In this document: one piece after another, positions 1-10,900 of the stretch | How positions within the stretch are numbered: the stretch's first letter is position 1 | How the letters are laid out: every line of letters starts with the position of its first letter | Origin: Choristoneura fumiferana | Lineage: Eukaryota > Arthropoda > Insecta > Lepidoptera > Tortricidae | Direction: 5' to 3' | DNA length: 64,000 bases | Assembly (NCBI RefSeq): GCF_025370935.1 | Contig: NC_133493.1 | Coordinates: 1,248,845 to 1,312,844, forward strand | The notes under the pieces: model-generated | Databases searched by the model: none | What the model was told of the DNA's origin: nothing | Seen by the model: only the letters and a program-made list of their open reading frames with translations | Program-made: the position numbers and the translations under genes

Positions 1-169
1 GCTACAACTCGATCACCTAACGATATGATATCGTTCTTTTCAAAATTGTCGTTAAATAACGCTCAGAAACCTCCAGTGGAGCTTGCTAAGCCAGCGTATA
101 TGGACAAAAGTGCAACTTTACAAGAGCTCGGATACAATGACGAGAATGACTTGAGAGAGTCGATATACG
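1..169 (+). CDS. galla-1: galla-1 exon (first visible, truncated by window edge)
   Basis: Open in frame 1 from base 1 and ends in a split codon (G|AC, Asp) before GT at 170. It encodes the variable N-terminal linker ending ENDLRESIY. Reading past the donor stops at 181-183, as expected for intron sequence. Confidence 0.85.
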
Positions 170-3100
170 GTTTGTTTTCGTAAAATACTTACTCGTGTAC
201 TTTTCCATTCCCACTGTTTCTTGTTAAATGTGATAATAATTTGGACTGTGGTATTTTTAGACTATTTGAGGACGATAAGGGACCCCGAAAAGCCAAATAC
301 ACTGGAAGATCTGAAGGTTGTTTACGAAGAAGGGATATTTGTGAAAGAGCCTACTCAGGACAAGGTGCCTGTTATTCGAGTGGAATACAATCCGACAGTG
401 CCTCATTGTTCACTGGCGACGCTTATAGGACTGTGCATCAGGATCAAAGTACAGAGATCGATCCATCATCCCGTTAAGCTCGATATTTATATCAAAAAAG
501 GAGCTCACACAACTGAGGATGAAAGTAAGTACTTAAATATAAGCATCGTTAGGTATAGGCACCTAAATGCTGATAAACTCGTACTGACTGCATAATGTGC
601 AGTTAGCAACTAAAATCATTAAGGAAAGTGCCTAAATTATCATTTGGTTATAACAGGTTTTGGAGCCAAATAAGTATAATCAGCTGCTTATACATTATGA
701 TAATTAGAGAAGCTTTGATTATAAACAGGTATTTTGAATAACAATGTTGGATATTAGATTATAAACAGGTATTTTGAATAACAATGATGGATATTACCAT
801 GCTATGGTGCTGAGCACAAGAATTGCAGGTTGATGTCTGTGATGTAAAATATTGAGAAATATGATAGAAAAACTCACTAGATCTGTAATCACATCACTTT
901 CTCCTTTCCGTAGAAAATATATTGAGTGTAAATAACATTAAAAACTGCTTTTATTATTTCACAATATTAAAATTTATCAGTGATAAATATTAAGGCCAAG
1001 GGGTCAACTTATGAAATGCTTTATTATTGTTGTTGAACACAATAATATACTTGTCAGTTAAAGACTTCCTTAGCATGGGTAATCTCAGCTCTGGGAAGTG
1101 ATCTGATCTGATTTACTAAATCCAGCACTGATGTATATTGGAATCAACTCCTTATTGAATCCTTTATTTTGACGCTTGAGACTAACGACAGAGAAACATT
1201 AACTGATTCCGAACATGTATATAATATCTCACTATCTTAAAAAAATGTTGCTTAGTCAATTTGTACTTTTAAGCGTCGATTTGGTAGTGATGGCTATGTG
1301 AATCGGTTCCACCAAGCCATATTTTATTTCATATTTTAAAAAGATGGTTAACGATTAAAAACAAAATATAAGTATGTACATAGCTGTTTTGAGATTAAGC
1401 AACAGTAATTTTTATAATAAAATAATATGTTAATATTATTAATGAAGTCTTTATTGTGAGAAATTAAGTGAGTTTTTTGTTTTAATCAAGAGTTGCATGA
1501 TTATACATTTCAACCAAAATTAATCATATTTATTTATAGTTTCTACTTAGGAATCAACTATGCCGAATATTCATTTGGTAAAAGATTTACGGAACATTCG
1601 GCCGAATATTCGTATTCGGTGAAACCCATGTTCGGCCCATCTTTAAAATTGAATTGGGTGTTGTGGGAATCTACTAGATTTTGTAGATTAGTTGATAGGA
1701 AGAAAAAAGTAATAATAATGATGTTTCCTCTTCTAGTTTAGTAGTAGGGGAAGAATCTACGATTTTCATAAATGTAAAAAAATATTTAAACATGTAAATA
1801 CAGCATGCCAGAACTGTAGTTTAGATGTTTAAGCTGGGTCCACATTTGTATCATTTTGTCGTATAGTATCTCCGTCGCGTTGCACCGACGCGTATCAAGA
1901 TCGGTAGTGTGGACGCAAAAACAGCGCGATCATGCGGCGCGCCGTATCAGCAGGGCTACTACAAAACTCGAAACTCGAAGTTCGTGTCGTGCGTCGTGCG
2001 GTCCCTCTGACACATACTATTTAATACGAGAGCAACAGGGATGGTACGATACGAACTTCGAGTTTCGAGTTTCGTAGTAGCCCTACTGATCGCTCGGGAT
2101 CGATGTTGATACGCGTATATTATATACCCCGCACACTCGCGATCGGATATGCGTATCAAGATCGGTAGGTATGGACGTATTTTGATACTGTATCACGATA
2201 CGAAGTTATGATTTGATACGCGATACACCGTGATGCACAGAGTACATTTTTATAGGGTGCCGTGATTGCTCTCGAGGCGGTTTTTCCCCGATCATCAAAG
2301 GGGATACGGATAGCGTCCAAACTTCATGATACGGCGTTATGATACGATACACTACTACGCTACGGTTAGTATGAACGTATTTTTTCACGCGACGATGCTA
2401 TGGATACGGTGTGCCCAAAGTCGGCGTCCATACTTAGGATACGCGAGCTCGATACGATACGCGTGATCGTGATCGGCAAAATGATACAAATGTGGACCCA
2501 GCTTTAGATGCCCCAACGACTCTGATTGTATTCATCTACCAACTTGAATGGCGAGAGTATCCATTCAGAAAGGTAGAGATAAAAAAAACACTAATTCCAA
2601 TGCGTCAGATATTCAAAGGGGATGTTAAAGGAATCCTAAAGATGATCCCATTCAAAGGAGTGTCGATTCGGAAGTGACGTGAGCTCGTTTACTATGTTTG
2701 TTTGTTTATACTCTTTATTGTACAAAAAGGAAAAACAAAAAGGTTACATAAATAAAAGTTGTGTTAAGTACAAAGGCGGACTTATCCCTGCAGGGATCTC
2801 TGCCAGTCAACCTTACTATGTTTATTATTATTAAAAATGCAAAAAAAAACCACATTAAAAATGGACTTATATTATGAATTTATGATATAGTTATATACTT
2901 AGCAGGACGCCAGTAGCCTTCCTTATGTTCATCTGACATGCTTGAGTAAATCCCAAAATCATCTCTTGAGCTTCTCGACTATAAATAGCATTCCACATGT
3001 TATGTTCCTTAATTTAATGGAAATGATCTGAATCTTTATTAACTAGGTCACTTTCAATGTCAAATGATATGTTTATGGACATGCTATCAGCCAAGGCTAA

Positions 3101-3683
3101 TTGTATGTTGACAACTATTCTAATAATATGTTACAAATGTAGAAAGATATTTATCCAGCATACTGATAAAATAATACACTGTGTTTTGAATTGAATTTGA
3201 ACCTTCAAACCATTTCAATGAACTAAAAGAATTTCCTTGCTCACCTGCGACCTTACGATAGCTAAGCTTATGCAAAATATGCGTGTTCATGCAGTTCCTC
3301 CACCTCCACACTGTAAGAACACACACAAACCCATCTATCACCACCACCACACTACACTGACGCGTTTCGAACTCCACCAGAGCTCATCTTCAGAGTGACA
3401 CAACCGTACACCATGCTACCAGTTGTTAGACTCACAACTCAGTTGAAATTCTTTTAGTTCATTGATATGGACCTCCGCAAAGTAACGCCTGATTCAATAA
3501 ATTATTCAAACCATTTGTTATTAATTATTGAATAACCTGTATAGTTTACCCTTCAAAAAAATTTAATTCAACTATTTTGTTACAGTTAACAAACAAATTA
3601 ACGACAAGGAAAGGATTGCGGCCGCTATGGAGAACCCGAATTTAAGGAACCTTGTTGAAAATTGCATCGCGGACGAGGAATAA
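1..3683 (+). CDS. galla-1: galla-1 / CIAO2A (FAM96A family), 5' partial, three visible exons
   Basis: Cytosolic iron-sulfur assembly factor of the MIP18/FAM96 family; family members act with the CIA targeting complex to deliver Fe-S clusters to client proteins. Exons read 1-169, 261-524 and 3586-3683 with GT/AG borders and consistent phases (1, then 1). The joined product contains YDYLRTIRDPEKPNTLEDL, the hallmark TVPHCSLATLIGLCIR with the conserved cysteine region, KLDIYIKKGAHTTEDE, and the C-terminal block NKQINDKERIAAAMENPNLR ending in NCIADEE. RTIRDPEKP, 'KKGAH' and AAAMENPNLR favour the galla-1/CIAO2A branch over CIAO2B (galla-2). The window begins inside the first visible exon, which has an in-frame ATG at 25, so the true start may lie upstream. 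The stop is 39 nt before the Atg13 start. Intron 2 (3.06 kb) is full of repeats. Confidence 0.93.
261..524 (+). CDS. galla-1: galla-1 central exon (MIP18 domain)
   Basis: The acceptor is tttttag at 254-260 and the donor is GTAAGT at 525. It encodes most of the MIP18 fold, including TVPHCSLATLIG. Phase 1 at both ends. Confidence 0.93.
717..796 (+). repeat. Tandem duplication, 40-bp unit x2
   Basis: Two adjacent 40-bp units (717-756, 757-796) starting GATTATAAACAGG and differing at one position. They lie in galla-1 intron 2. Confidence 0.85.
1830..2504. mobile_element. TIR DNA transposon (hAT-like, non-autonomous) in galla-1 intron 2
   Basis: Ends are inverted repeats AGCTGGGTCCACATTTGTAT (left) and its complement (right, before 2503). 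Flanks share TTTAGATG, compatible with an ~8-bp target duplication typical of hAT elements, although a few extra bases sit beside the left copy. The interior is dense in GATACG words and has no transposase ORF. A second MITE is nested at 1952-2084. Confidence 0.65.
1952..2084. mobile_element. Fold-back MITE, family AGGGCTACTAC (copy 1)
   Basis: Near-perfect inverted arms: AGGGCTACTACAAAACTCGA on the left and its complement ending GTAGTAGCCCT on the right, with a short AT-rich loop. Related copies are at 13961-14081, 19474-19584 and (partial) 46928-46990. Confidence 0.75.
2690..2815 (-). mobile_element. LINE 3'-end remnant
   Basis: Reads on the minus strand as a LINE-type tail (A-rich, with ACAATAAAGAG-like signal). 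No coding remnant survives. Confidence 0.4.
3205..3505. repeat. Dispersed repeat 'CTCACCCGCGACC' (copy 1)
   Basis: Contains a run shared with 9880-10015, 41925-42245, 47330-47520 and 63029-63300: GCTCACC.GCGACCTTA, then CACACTGTAAGAACACAC and CTATCACCACCACCACAC. Its ends are inverted (TCAATGAACTAAAAGAAT / TTCTTTTAGTTCATTGA), so it is a fold-back element. Confidence 0.7.
3586..3683 (+). CDS. galla-1: galla-1 last exon
   Basis: Follows acceptor ttacag and completes the split Ile codon, then reads NKQINDKERIAAAMENPNLR and stops with TAA at 3681-3683. Confidence 0.93.
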
Positions 3684-3722
3684 GAATAAGTACATATCTA
3701 ACCGTAGACTAGACTAGCAACC
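3684..3722 (+). promoter_or_regulatory. 39-nt intercistronic spacer between galla-1 and Atg13
   Basis: Only 39 nt separate the galla-1 TAA from the Atg13 ATG. The start context CAACCATGG is a strong Kozak match (A at -3, G at +4). No TATA box or pyrimidine-rich splice acceptor is visible in the spacer. Atg13 must therefore be translated from a shared mRNA or from a promoter lying inside galla-1. Confidence 0.6.
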
Positions 3723-4973
3723 ATGGCACCCGACGCTGCCTTCTCTAACCTGAGTGACAAGAACGAATTCACAAAATTCGCACGATTCTTAGCCTATAAA
3801 GGGGTACAGGTCATAGTTGAATCAAGGAAGGGAGTCAAAATAGAAGTGAGCACCAAACCGACAAACACGGACTCCGATTGGTTCAACCTACAAATACCAG
3901 ACTCTCCAGAAGTAAACTTGGCTACCAAAAATGCTTTACCATCAGACAGAGTGCTTGAAACCATACGGTCACAATTGCATGTTGAAATTTCTGTCCAAAC
4001 GGAAGACGAGCATGAAATGGTACTCGAACTGTGGACCTTAGGACTTGACGAAACCCAATTTGATACTTCTCTCAAAGCCATGAACACTGTTTATTTCAGG
4101 ATGGGAATACTCTTGAAGTCTCTTATTACTATTACGAGAATAACACCTGCGTACCATCTTTCAAGGAAACAACGTATGGAATTCTTTACTATATTCTATA
4201 GAGTATATAATGGGGAACCTAAAAAGAAATCCTTAGGAGACCAAGTGAAGAATATCCAAGCGGGAATGCTAAAAACGCCTTTAGGAGGACTATGTTTCTC
4301 TGTTGCGTACAGAACAAATTTTTCTATTACGCCTAATCGTGTTGACAAAAGTAACACTTTACTTTTGAAGAGTGATCACTTTGAACTGAGCCCGAAACAC
4401 GTTATTTTTGAGTGCAAGAAAAAGAAAGAGCAAAAGGAGAAAGAGTTTAAACCCTTGAAACAAGTGGACTTAAACAAGCCGCTCCGTATGGCAGCATTCG
4501 CAGATGAAGATGTCATCCATGAGGCAATTTTGAAATTCTTTAAGACAATTCCTATCCCGAAATTCCGGCTGCGTCCAAAAGTTGAAGCTCCGAAGGACCC
4601 TATAGAATCTAAAAGTACTCAAGAGCTGGATACTACAGTTATTTCCAAAAGCCCAACATCTTTTGAGATGCCTCCGAGGAAATTTGCAGGGTTTCGAAGC
4701 GAGCATGAACCACCATTGAAGTTGCTGCACTTTCCGTTTGCTGACCACCATCCCATAAGAGACTTGGCGGAGTTTTACAAGGACTTTTTCAATGCTCCGC
4801 ATTTGAAGCTAGCGGAAGATTTGGCTGCAATAAAAAGTTCTGAATCTGTAAAAGAGGATATGGAAACCGGTGAAGATTTGTCGAAGGACTTGGAGCTTTA
4901 TGAGAGTTCTGTGCAAGAGTTTGATGACCTTTTGGCTGAAATGTGCCGGTCTGCAGAATGGACTGGGAATTAA
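3723..4973 (+). CDS. Atg13: Autophagy-related protein 13 (Atg13), complete, single exon
   Basis: Regulatory subunit of the Atg1/ULK1 kinase complex that starts autophagosome formation. 416 aa with no intron. Residues ~10-200 form the HORMA domain typical of Atg13: KFARFLAYKGVQVIVESR, DSDWFNLQIPDSPEV, TLGLDETQFDTS and YRVYNGEPK. A lysine/glutamate-rich stretch (FECKKKKEQKEKEFK, ~residues 228-242) opens the disordered linker. The last ~90 residues keep the conserved C-terminal layout PLKLLHFPFAD ... RDLAEFYKDFFNAPHL ... ELYESSVQEFDDLLAEM, comparable to the LIR and ULK-interacting tail of animal ATG13, though no textbook W/F/Y-x-x-L/I/V core is obvious. The start is fixed by the strong Kozak context and by HORMA beginning immediately after. 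The lack of introns could be ancestral or reflect retroposition. Confidence 0.95.
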   Translation: MAPDAAFSNLSDKNEFTKFARFLAYKGVQVIVESRKGVKIEVSTKPTNTDSDWFNLQIPDSPEVNLATKNALPSDRVLETIRSQLHVEISVQTEDEHEMVLELWTLGLDETQFDTSLKAMNTVYFRMGILLKSLITITRITPAYHLSRKQRMEFFTIFYRVYNGEPKKKSLGDQVKNIQAGMLKTPLGGLCFSVAYRTNFSITPNRVDKSNTLLLKSDHFELSPKHVIFECKKKKEQKEKEFKPLKQVDLNKPLRMAAFADEDVIHEAILKFFKTIPIPKFRLRPKVEAPKDPIESKSTQELDTTVISKSPTSFEMPPRKFAGFRSEHEPPLKLLHFPFADHHPIRDLAEFYKDFFNAPHLKLAEDLAAIKSSESVKEDMETGEDLSKDLELYESSVQEFDDLLAEMCRSAEWTGN

Positions 4974-6190
4974 GGCCTGGTGATGGGAAAAGACTGATTG
5001 GTTTTGGGATGATTACAATATACTCTGTTCAGTCCGGCATAACAAGTACCGCACATTCAACTTGCATCACTGACTTACTGTGACATTATCCTTGCCTGCC
5101 ATTGCCCTCACAATACTAACACGGAACACCATCTAGGGATATTTCGCGTCTGTGAAAACCCTCATTGAGAGAGCTGCCCACTCGCACAAATCCTTTAGTT
5201 GCTTTTTGCGGGCCACATTGCATGCAGTAAAGTACAGTTGGATATAGTGTGGTTCAAGACGGACAGAACAGTGTAGTTGTGGCGTTATTGTGGATAAAAA
5301 CATTTTGTAAATATGATTATGACATTGATTTGTGTATAGATTATCAATTTATGAAATTATTTTAGAAGCATTACAGATTTCACCTATTGTTTGCATTTTA
5401 TTTATTAATATCTGCTACCATTTTTTATTTTAATGATGTTAGTTTACATTTTTAAGGTGTTAAGTGCCTGATATTTACTGTAAGGTGTCTAGGTGTCGTA
5501 GCATTGTGCTTGCACTAAATTTTAATTATAATCATTTGAGATAGTGTTTATTTTGCTCATACTTTATGCGGGTTATTTAGTGTTTGTGTGTTTGCAATAT
5601 GTTGGAAAACTGCTAAATGAGTTGTAAGGTATGACCCTATAAAACGAGTCTTCATCGTATCGGGTCGTATACCAAGATGTGCACCTGATACTGACGATAT
5701 GTATTGTATCTACTATGCTCTTAAGAAATTTCGAGATCTATGTACAAGTTAGTGGATAGTTGAAAGCAACGAACGCTAAGTTGAGGGTCCCCTAGTGCCA
5801 GCACAGTTAGAACGAAAGGGCGTCTGTCACTATTTTTTGTGACAACTTATTTAAATTAATCTTTATCTTACTTATATCAGTAATTAATGGGTCATTGACG
5901 TTACTTTTTACATGACAGTACAGTTTTGTTACTGCCCATTCTAACGGAAATAGATTGAGAACCTCCTTTGATAAAGTCTGTTAAAGGATCGATTCGTGGT
6001 TAATCACAGACAATAAATAATTAATTAATGTATTCAAATCACAATTTTGCACCGTTCTTCCATTTTCTGTTTCGTCAATACGTCAATTTTCTACAGCCCA
6101 AGGTCGACGGAGCTCCGCCGCATCGGAGCTCCTATTCCGCATGGCAAAGGCGTCTAGGTGACTAAGTGTTCCAAATTTCCAATAAATATT
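4974..6190 (+). other. Atg13 3' UTR and downstream spacer
   Basis: AT-rich non-coding sequence with no conserved ORF. Candidate poly(A) signals AATAAA occur at 6012-6017 and 6181-6186, but the cleavage site cannot be fixed by eye. Confidence 0.5.
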
Positions 6191-6728
6191 GGGCCACTAA
6201 GTTATAGAAACAGACGAACAAGGAATCGGCAACCAACGAAACAGACCAAAACCAAAAATCACCAATTCTTCACTGTTCGTTCACCGATTAAAGAATTGGT
6301 GTTACCGGAGAGCGATATTATGCAAAGACAAGGTTAACTGTACGTAATTTGACAATGACCCAAGTATCTGACAACAATGTAAACATTTCGATTGTTTTAT
6401 GACATGAAATTGGCTTTATTTTTAGTTACTCACCTGTACCATACACAAATGCTCGATTGTGTAATGACTTTCACTAGGTAGAACTAAATATTCTTGGTGT
6501 TATTTTACCATAGTGTTTACTTTGTACATAATCAAAGTGATAATTTTAGATAATGTTACTATATAGTCTTACATTTATAATATTTGTCGTACAATTAATT
6601 ATTTTTCACGTTGCGCTATTCCTTTTTTTTAATCATGTGAAACAGTGCTCATTTCATTTGCCTTACATAGAACCGATTGTCTGATTAAAATTGTATTGAA
6701 TTTTATCGCATTTGGTTTTATTTCTTCT

Positions 6729-6910
6729 GTTGTGTTTCGGCGTGGAGAGTCAGCTGGTGAAATTACTGGCACTTGAGGTATCCCATCTTAGGCCTCTAGG
6801 TTGGCAACGCATCTGCAATACCCCTGGTGTTGCAGATGTTTATGGGCGGTGGTGATCTCCTACCATCAGGAGACCCACTTGCTCGTTTGCCATCCAGTCG
6901 AATAAAAAAA
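6729..6910 (+). mobile_element. Poly(A)-tailed retroposon, ~185 bp family (copy 1)
   Basis: Begins TTTCGGCGTGGAGAGT, contains AGGCCTCTAGGTTGGCAACG and GGGCGGTGGTGATCTC, and ends TTGCCATCCAGTC plus an A-run. Other copies: 13470-13640 (-), 16262-16458 (+), 40417-40565 (-), 40618-40764 (+). Probably the 3' end of a LINE or a SINE driven by one. Confidence 0.75.
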
Positions 6911-7143
6911 AAATCATGCAAAAAAAAGACGGTTGCAAAACAATAGAAATTGACGCAAATTTGCCTCTAAAGGTGATCTTAATCGTCATCCCAGCCTAAT
7001 TATCGTCCTACCGCCCGTGTCCAATTTATAGGACTTATTTGTAATGAATGTGACATTGGATTGAAATCTTTTTGGGGTTCCCTACAAAAAAAAAACGGAA
7101 CCCTTATAGGATCACTCGTGGGTCGTCTGTCTGTCCGTCGGGC

Positions 7144-7560
7144 TATCGCGTATGAATTCGCCGCTAGAGGCGCTAGTGTAGCGTGAGGTCTCCGGAATGT
7201 CAAATCTCATAGTTTTTGGGTGAGCTACGCGGGTTTATTTATAATTAGAATAATTTTGTGAATATTTTGCATTACCTGAAATTAATTATGGCTATTATGC
7301 GATAAGGGGCAATGAATATCTGTGTTTTGAGACAGTTTAGTCTTTCGAAAACTTTTGTCCTCCCTTTTTTCCGAACAAAACGGGACTACGCAAGACTGTG
7401 GTTGCTCGATATTTTTATGGTACCGTTTTATATGATTTTAATCTGAAGTTTGTTTTCTTTCACCCCCGCCCGTAATAAGACATTGAAAGCCACACTTAAA
7501 AACCTCACGCAGCAGTGGCGCCATCTAGTAAGACAAACAACGATAGCCCTCATTAGCTCC
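7144..7560 (+). repeat. Dispersed ~415-bp repeat (copy 1 of 2)
   Basis: Aligns along its length with 39628-40042, starting TATCGCGTATGAATTC and ending before ACGATAGCCCTCATT. No coding capacity. It is preceded at 7069-7140 by the GGTTCC/GTCTGTCTGTCCGTC motif seen in the 'TTCCGT' family. Confidence 0.8.
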
Positions 7561-8529
7561 GAATCTACTGGAACAAATCAGGTGAAATTTGGTAGGATGG
7601 TGTAATCCTATGACCCAAACACAGATGTTTTAAAATAACGGGTCATTTTCGGGGGACAAAATTAGGAAATAAAAAAAATCAAACCTTACTGTGTCTTATC
7701 AAATGAAAGGGCTGGTTATGAGTTTATGAGGATCTGGATATGTTTTTTTATCATTGAGAATTAAATAGTTTTCATTTTATTAATGAAAGAAGACGAAAAT
7801 TGATCACCCCCCCCCCCCTGATCTCTGAGCCTAAAATTTTTGCTTGTAGATTACAGAAAACCTATAAGAATTCTATCAATTGAAAATAAAGTATTTTCTA
7901 CCCTGAATGTATGTGTAATTATATTGTATTGATTTGTGGTGTGCAATAAAGAATATTTGTATTGTATTGTATTGTAAAATAATAAACTCAATACAATACG
8001 TTCACTTACGGAAAATAGTTCACTAAAACACCACTAGATAGCGCTAGTAGTGGTTTAAAATTATATATGTATTTTTTGGTAGCACAGAACCGTAAAAATA
8101 TTTATAAAAAAAATAGAGGGAAACAATTGACTTTGGCATTGCATTGTACGGAACCCTCTCTACGCGAGTTCAACTCTCACTTGGCCGTTTTTTTATAAGG
8201 CCGTTAGTTATTCTGGTTTACGTTTTACACTTTTTTAATAGTGACTTTTAGCGCCATCTAGTTGCGAATAGCAGAACTAGCATAGTTGGGTACAATTTTC
8301 ATCACTGCTCTAAGTCTAAGTTATTACTTTAAACTACATTTATTAAAAACATTTTTCACTGTTTTATTATATAAAACGTATTTACATACTATTATTATGG
8401 CAAAAAATTTGAAAAAAACTATTTTTCTCTGTTCTATGGTTACTCCAACGTATTTACATGCTCAAATTTGTGAAAAATTTGACAATACACGCTCATCTTA
8501 ATATATATAATTTTTGTACGTGTTTGTCA
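7561..8529. other. Non-coding AT-rich spacer
   Basis: Low-complexity tracts (a C run near 7807, GTATT repeats at ~7950-7975) and fragments of dispersed repeats. No gene-like reading frame. Confidence 0.5.
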
Positions 8530-8711
8530 CCTAACTTCCCCTAAACGGCAGAACTGATTCGGATAAAATTTTGTGTGTATATTTAAATAAGTTCTTGGAT
8601 GGTCTGAAAACACAATTGAACCCGGTAGATGGCGCTGCGGTCGGTGTGCTATCATATTTAATATAGCGCTACTTTTCTAGGCAGGTCTACGTCTGCCGGG
8701 TCCGCTGGTTA
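8530..8711 (+). mobile_element. Helitron-type 3' terminal fragment
   Basis: Contains the lepidopteran motif 'AACCCGGTAGATGGCGCT' and ends GTCTGCCGGGTCCGCTGG. An inverted copy with the expected CTAG-type end (reading GTCTGCCGGGTCCGCTAG) starts at 52842. Confidence 0.5.
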
Positions 8712-9199
8712 ACTAATAAATGTAACACAAAATTACCTGTATTTCTGGCTATCTGGCTGTAATCTCGCTGATATTGTGCACTGATGTAGGTATTCAGTTA
8801 ATCACACGCTATTACAACTTTTGGGTAGGTCCGAATCTGAACGGTTAGTTGAAAGTTCATACAAATTCAGCGTATAATTATGTTCAGAATCTCCTAAGCG
8901 TGATTTGAAAAAAATTTAAAAAAAAGGCATGTGATGTTCTGCTATTTGCCACTAGATGATGCTACTAGTCACTATTTTATTACTGAAAAACCAAAACTTT
9001 ATTTCACTTGCTCCTTTTACATATTACTCGGGTTTAGCTTTCATCATGGCCATGGGTTGTTTGTGGTAATAGATTTACATTTTCCATATCTCTCTTCACT
9101 GCATTTATTTAGCTGAGCATTTCGCCAATTGCAATTTGTACTTAGAATTGCAAAAAAACGCAAGCAGTTAAATTGAACGATACTTGAGTTTTCCCAAAA

Positions 9200-9389
9200 T
9201 GTCCCAGTTTGTATGAAACTTCTTTTTTTGTTACCAAAATTCTATTGTTCGTGGTCAGCACTGAATATACGGAAGTACTCTTTTATTATACGAAAAAGAG
9301 TTTTTTTGTATATTCATCAGTAGGTCTGACAATAGGACGTAAACTATTTTTCACACTTCTACGCGGACGGAGTCGCGGGCAACAGCTAG
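9200..9389 (+). mobile_element. Helitron-like 3' end (terminus CTAG)
   Basis: Ends ACGCGGACGGAGTCGCGGGC then AACAGCTAG, i.e. a short GC hairpin followed by CTAG and a host T. This is the CTRR-T signature of Helitron 3' ends. Confidence 0.5.
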
Positions 9390-9393
9390 TAAA

Positions 9394-9720
9394 TCCATAT
9401 ATATAAAAGAAGAAACTGACTGACTGACTTACAGATCAACGCACAGCCCAAACCGCTGGGCCTAAAAAGTTGAAATTTAGAAATACGTTCCTTAATAGGT
9501 GTAGATGCGCACAAAGAAAGGATTTTTTGAAATTCCCACGGGATAGGGGATTTATATGTTCACTTCAAAGTGGTTCTAACTCCGTAATTGTAAATATTAG
9601 ACACTTAAAATTTGGCATGCAGGTAGGTAATACTAACAGGTAACAACTATTACAAGATTTTCCAAAATTCCCACAGGATAAAACAAATACGGAGGATTTT
9701 ATATACCTACTTACTAACTG
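9394..9720 (+). mobile_element. Helitron-like 5' end, abutting the previous element
   Basis: Starts TCCATATATATAAAAGAAG followed by ACTGACTGACTGAC, CCAAACCGCTGGG and CCCACGGGATA, a layout common at 5' ends of lepidopteran non-autonomous Helitrons. It begins 5 nt after the preceding CTAG terminus. The interior is related to the tandem array at 15004-15857. Confidence 0.45.
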
Positions 9721-9879
9721 CAATATCAGAAAACGCACAAGCTGATCTAATAAAACTAGGGGCTGGAGACCTGGCAAATTGATGTAAATCTGGCAACAGT
9801 ACAATACTTTGGCAGTAAGATCCTACTCGTGCTAGCCATGATCGTCTCCGTTGAAGGGAACTCCTCAAAATTAATTTAT

Positions 9880-10015
9880 TGAATCAGGCGTTACTTTGCG
9901 GAGGTCCATATCAATGAACTAAAAGAATTTCTCTGCTCACCCGCGACCTTATGATAGCTAAGTTTATGCAAAACATGCGTGTTAGAACACACACAAATCA
10001 CAAAAACCCATCTAT
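9880..10015. repeat. Dispersed repeat 'CTCACCCGCGACC' (copy 2, partial)
   Basis: Shares GCGTTACTTTGCGGAGGTCC, TCAATGAACTAAAAGAAT and CTCACCCGCGACCTTATGAT with the 3205-3505 element. Confidence 0.7.
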
Positions 10016-10739
10016 CATCGATTTTCGAATTTCGGAGTAGGCCCTCGGGAATGCAACAAGGGTGTACGCGACCGCCAAACAAAACAAGCGAGCTCGGCTC
10101 ACACTGATTTATTATAATAATAATCGAACTGATGTGCGTGCACGCGCAGGCACAGCTAACACATACATAACATATAGAGTTATATATGGTCCTTGGTTGT
10201 GGTTTCCTTCGCAGTATTCTTGTATGTTAGCGCGTTATCCGTTCTGTTTGTTACACAGCATATCTGTTGATCGTAAATATACAATGGCATTAATACCTAA
10301 TACAATTTGAATTATGCCCATTGGCGATCTAGGGTTATTTTTCAGGGGGGGGGGGCTGACATGCATGATTTTTGTGTGAAGATATCAGTATTACAGACTT
10401 TCGAATTGGTAGCCCAAACATCCTGGGGTAGGCACTGGACCATACTGGGGTCGGCACGCCCCCCTCTCTACATACGCCTATGGTCTGCCTATAAAGTACA
10501 GGCACACTAGAGTGAAATAAATACATATGTATTCAGCTGATTAAAACGCACCTTTAAAATTAAACTACTTAAAACAATTCGAAATAGTCACATTTCAAAA
10601 ATAAACTTTAAATAAAACACAATCTGGTTGAATTTAAAAATGAGAACATTCGAAATTTCGGTTTAATTTTAAAGGTGCGAAGAGAGTTACTATGTGCTTG
10701 ATTTTTGTAAAATTATTAATTGATGTCATACATAGATAC

Positions 10740-10900
10740 CTTCGTGTCCAATTTGTCGAATCCACAAGTTAAACTTCTTAAAGTTTTGATGTCCTTTATG
10801 CTTAATAATTCCACTCCGCGGGGGCAGAGTTGTAGCGAAATACATTCTCCCTGGATGTCGTCGGTTATGTTGCATTTAAACAGGGATTGATCGTCGTATT
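10740..10900 (-). CDS. CLIP-domain gene exon 2 (CLIP cysteines 1-4)
   Basis: The acceptor is ttttccag (minus strand, at 10901-10908) and the donor is GTATCTATG at 10739-10731. 161 nt, phase 1 in and phase 0 out. Contains four of the six CLIP cysteines. Confidence 0.78.

Noticed and set aside
3794..4802. Minus-strand frames of 97 and 110 aa inside Atg13
   Set aside because: Antisense shadows of a clear coding sequence.
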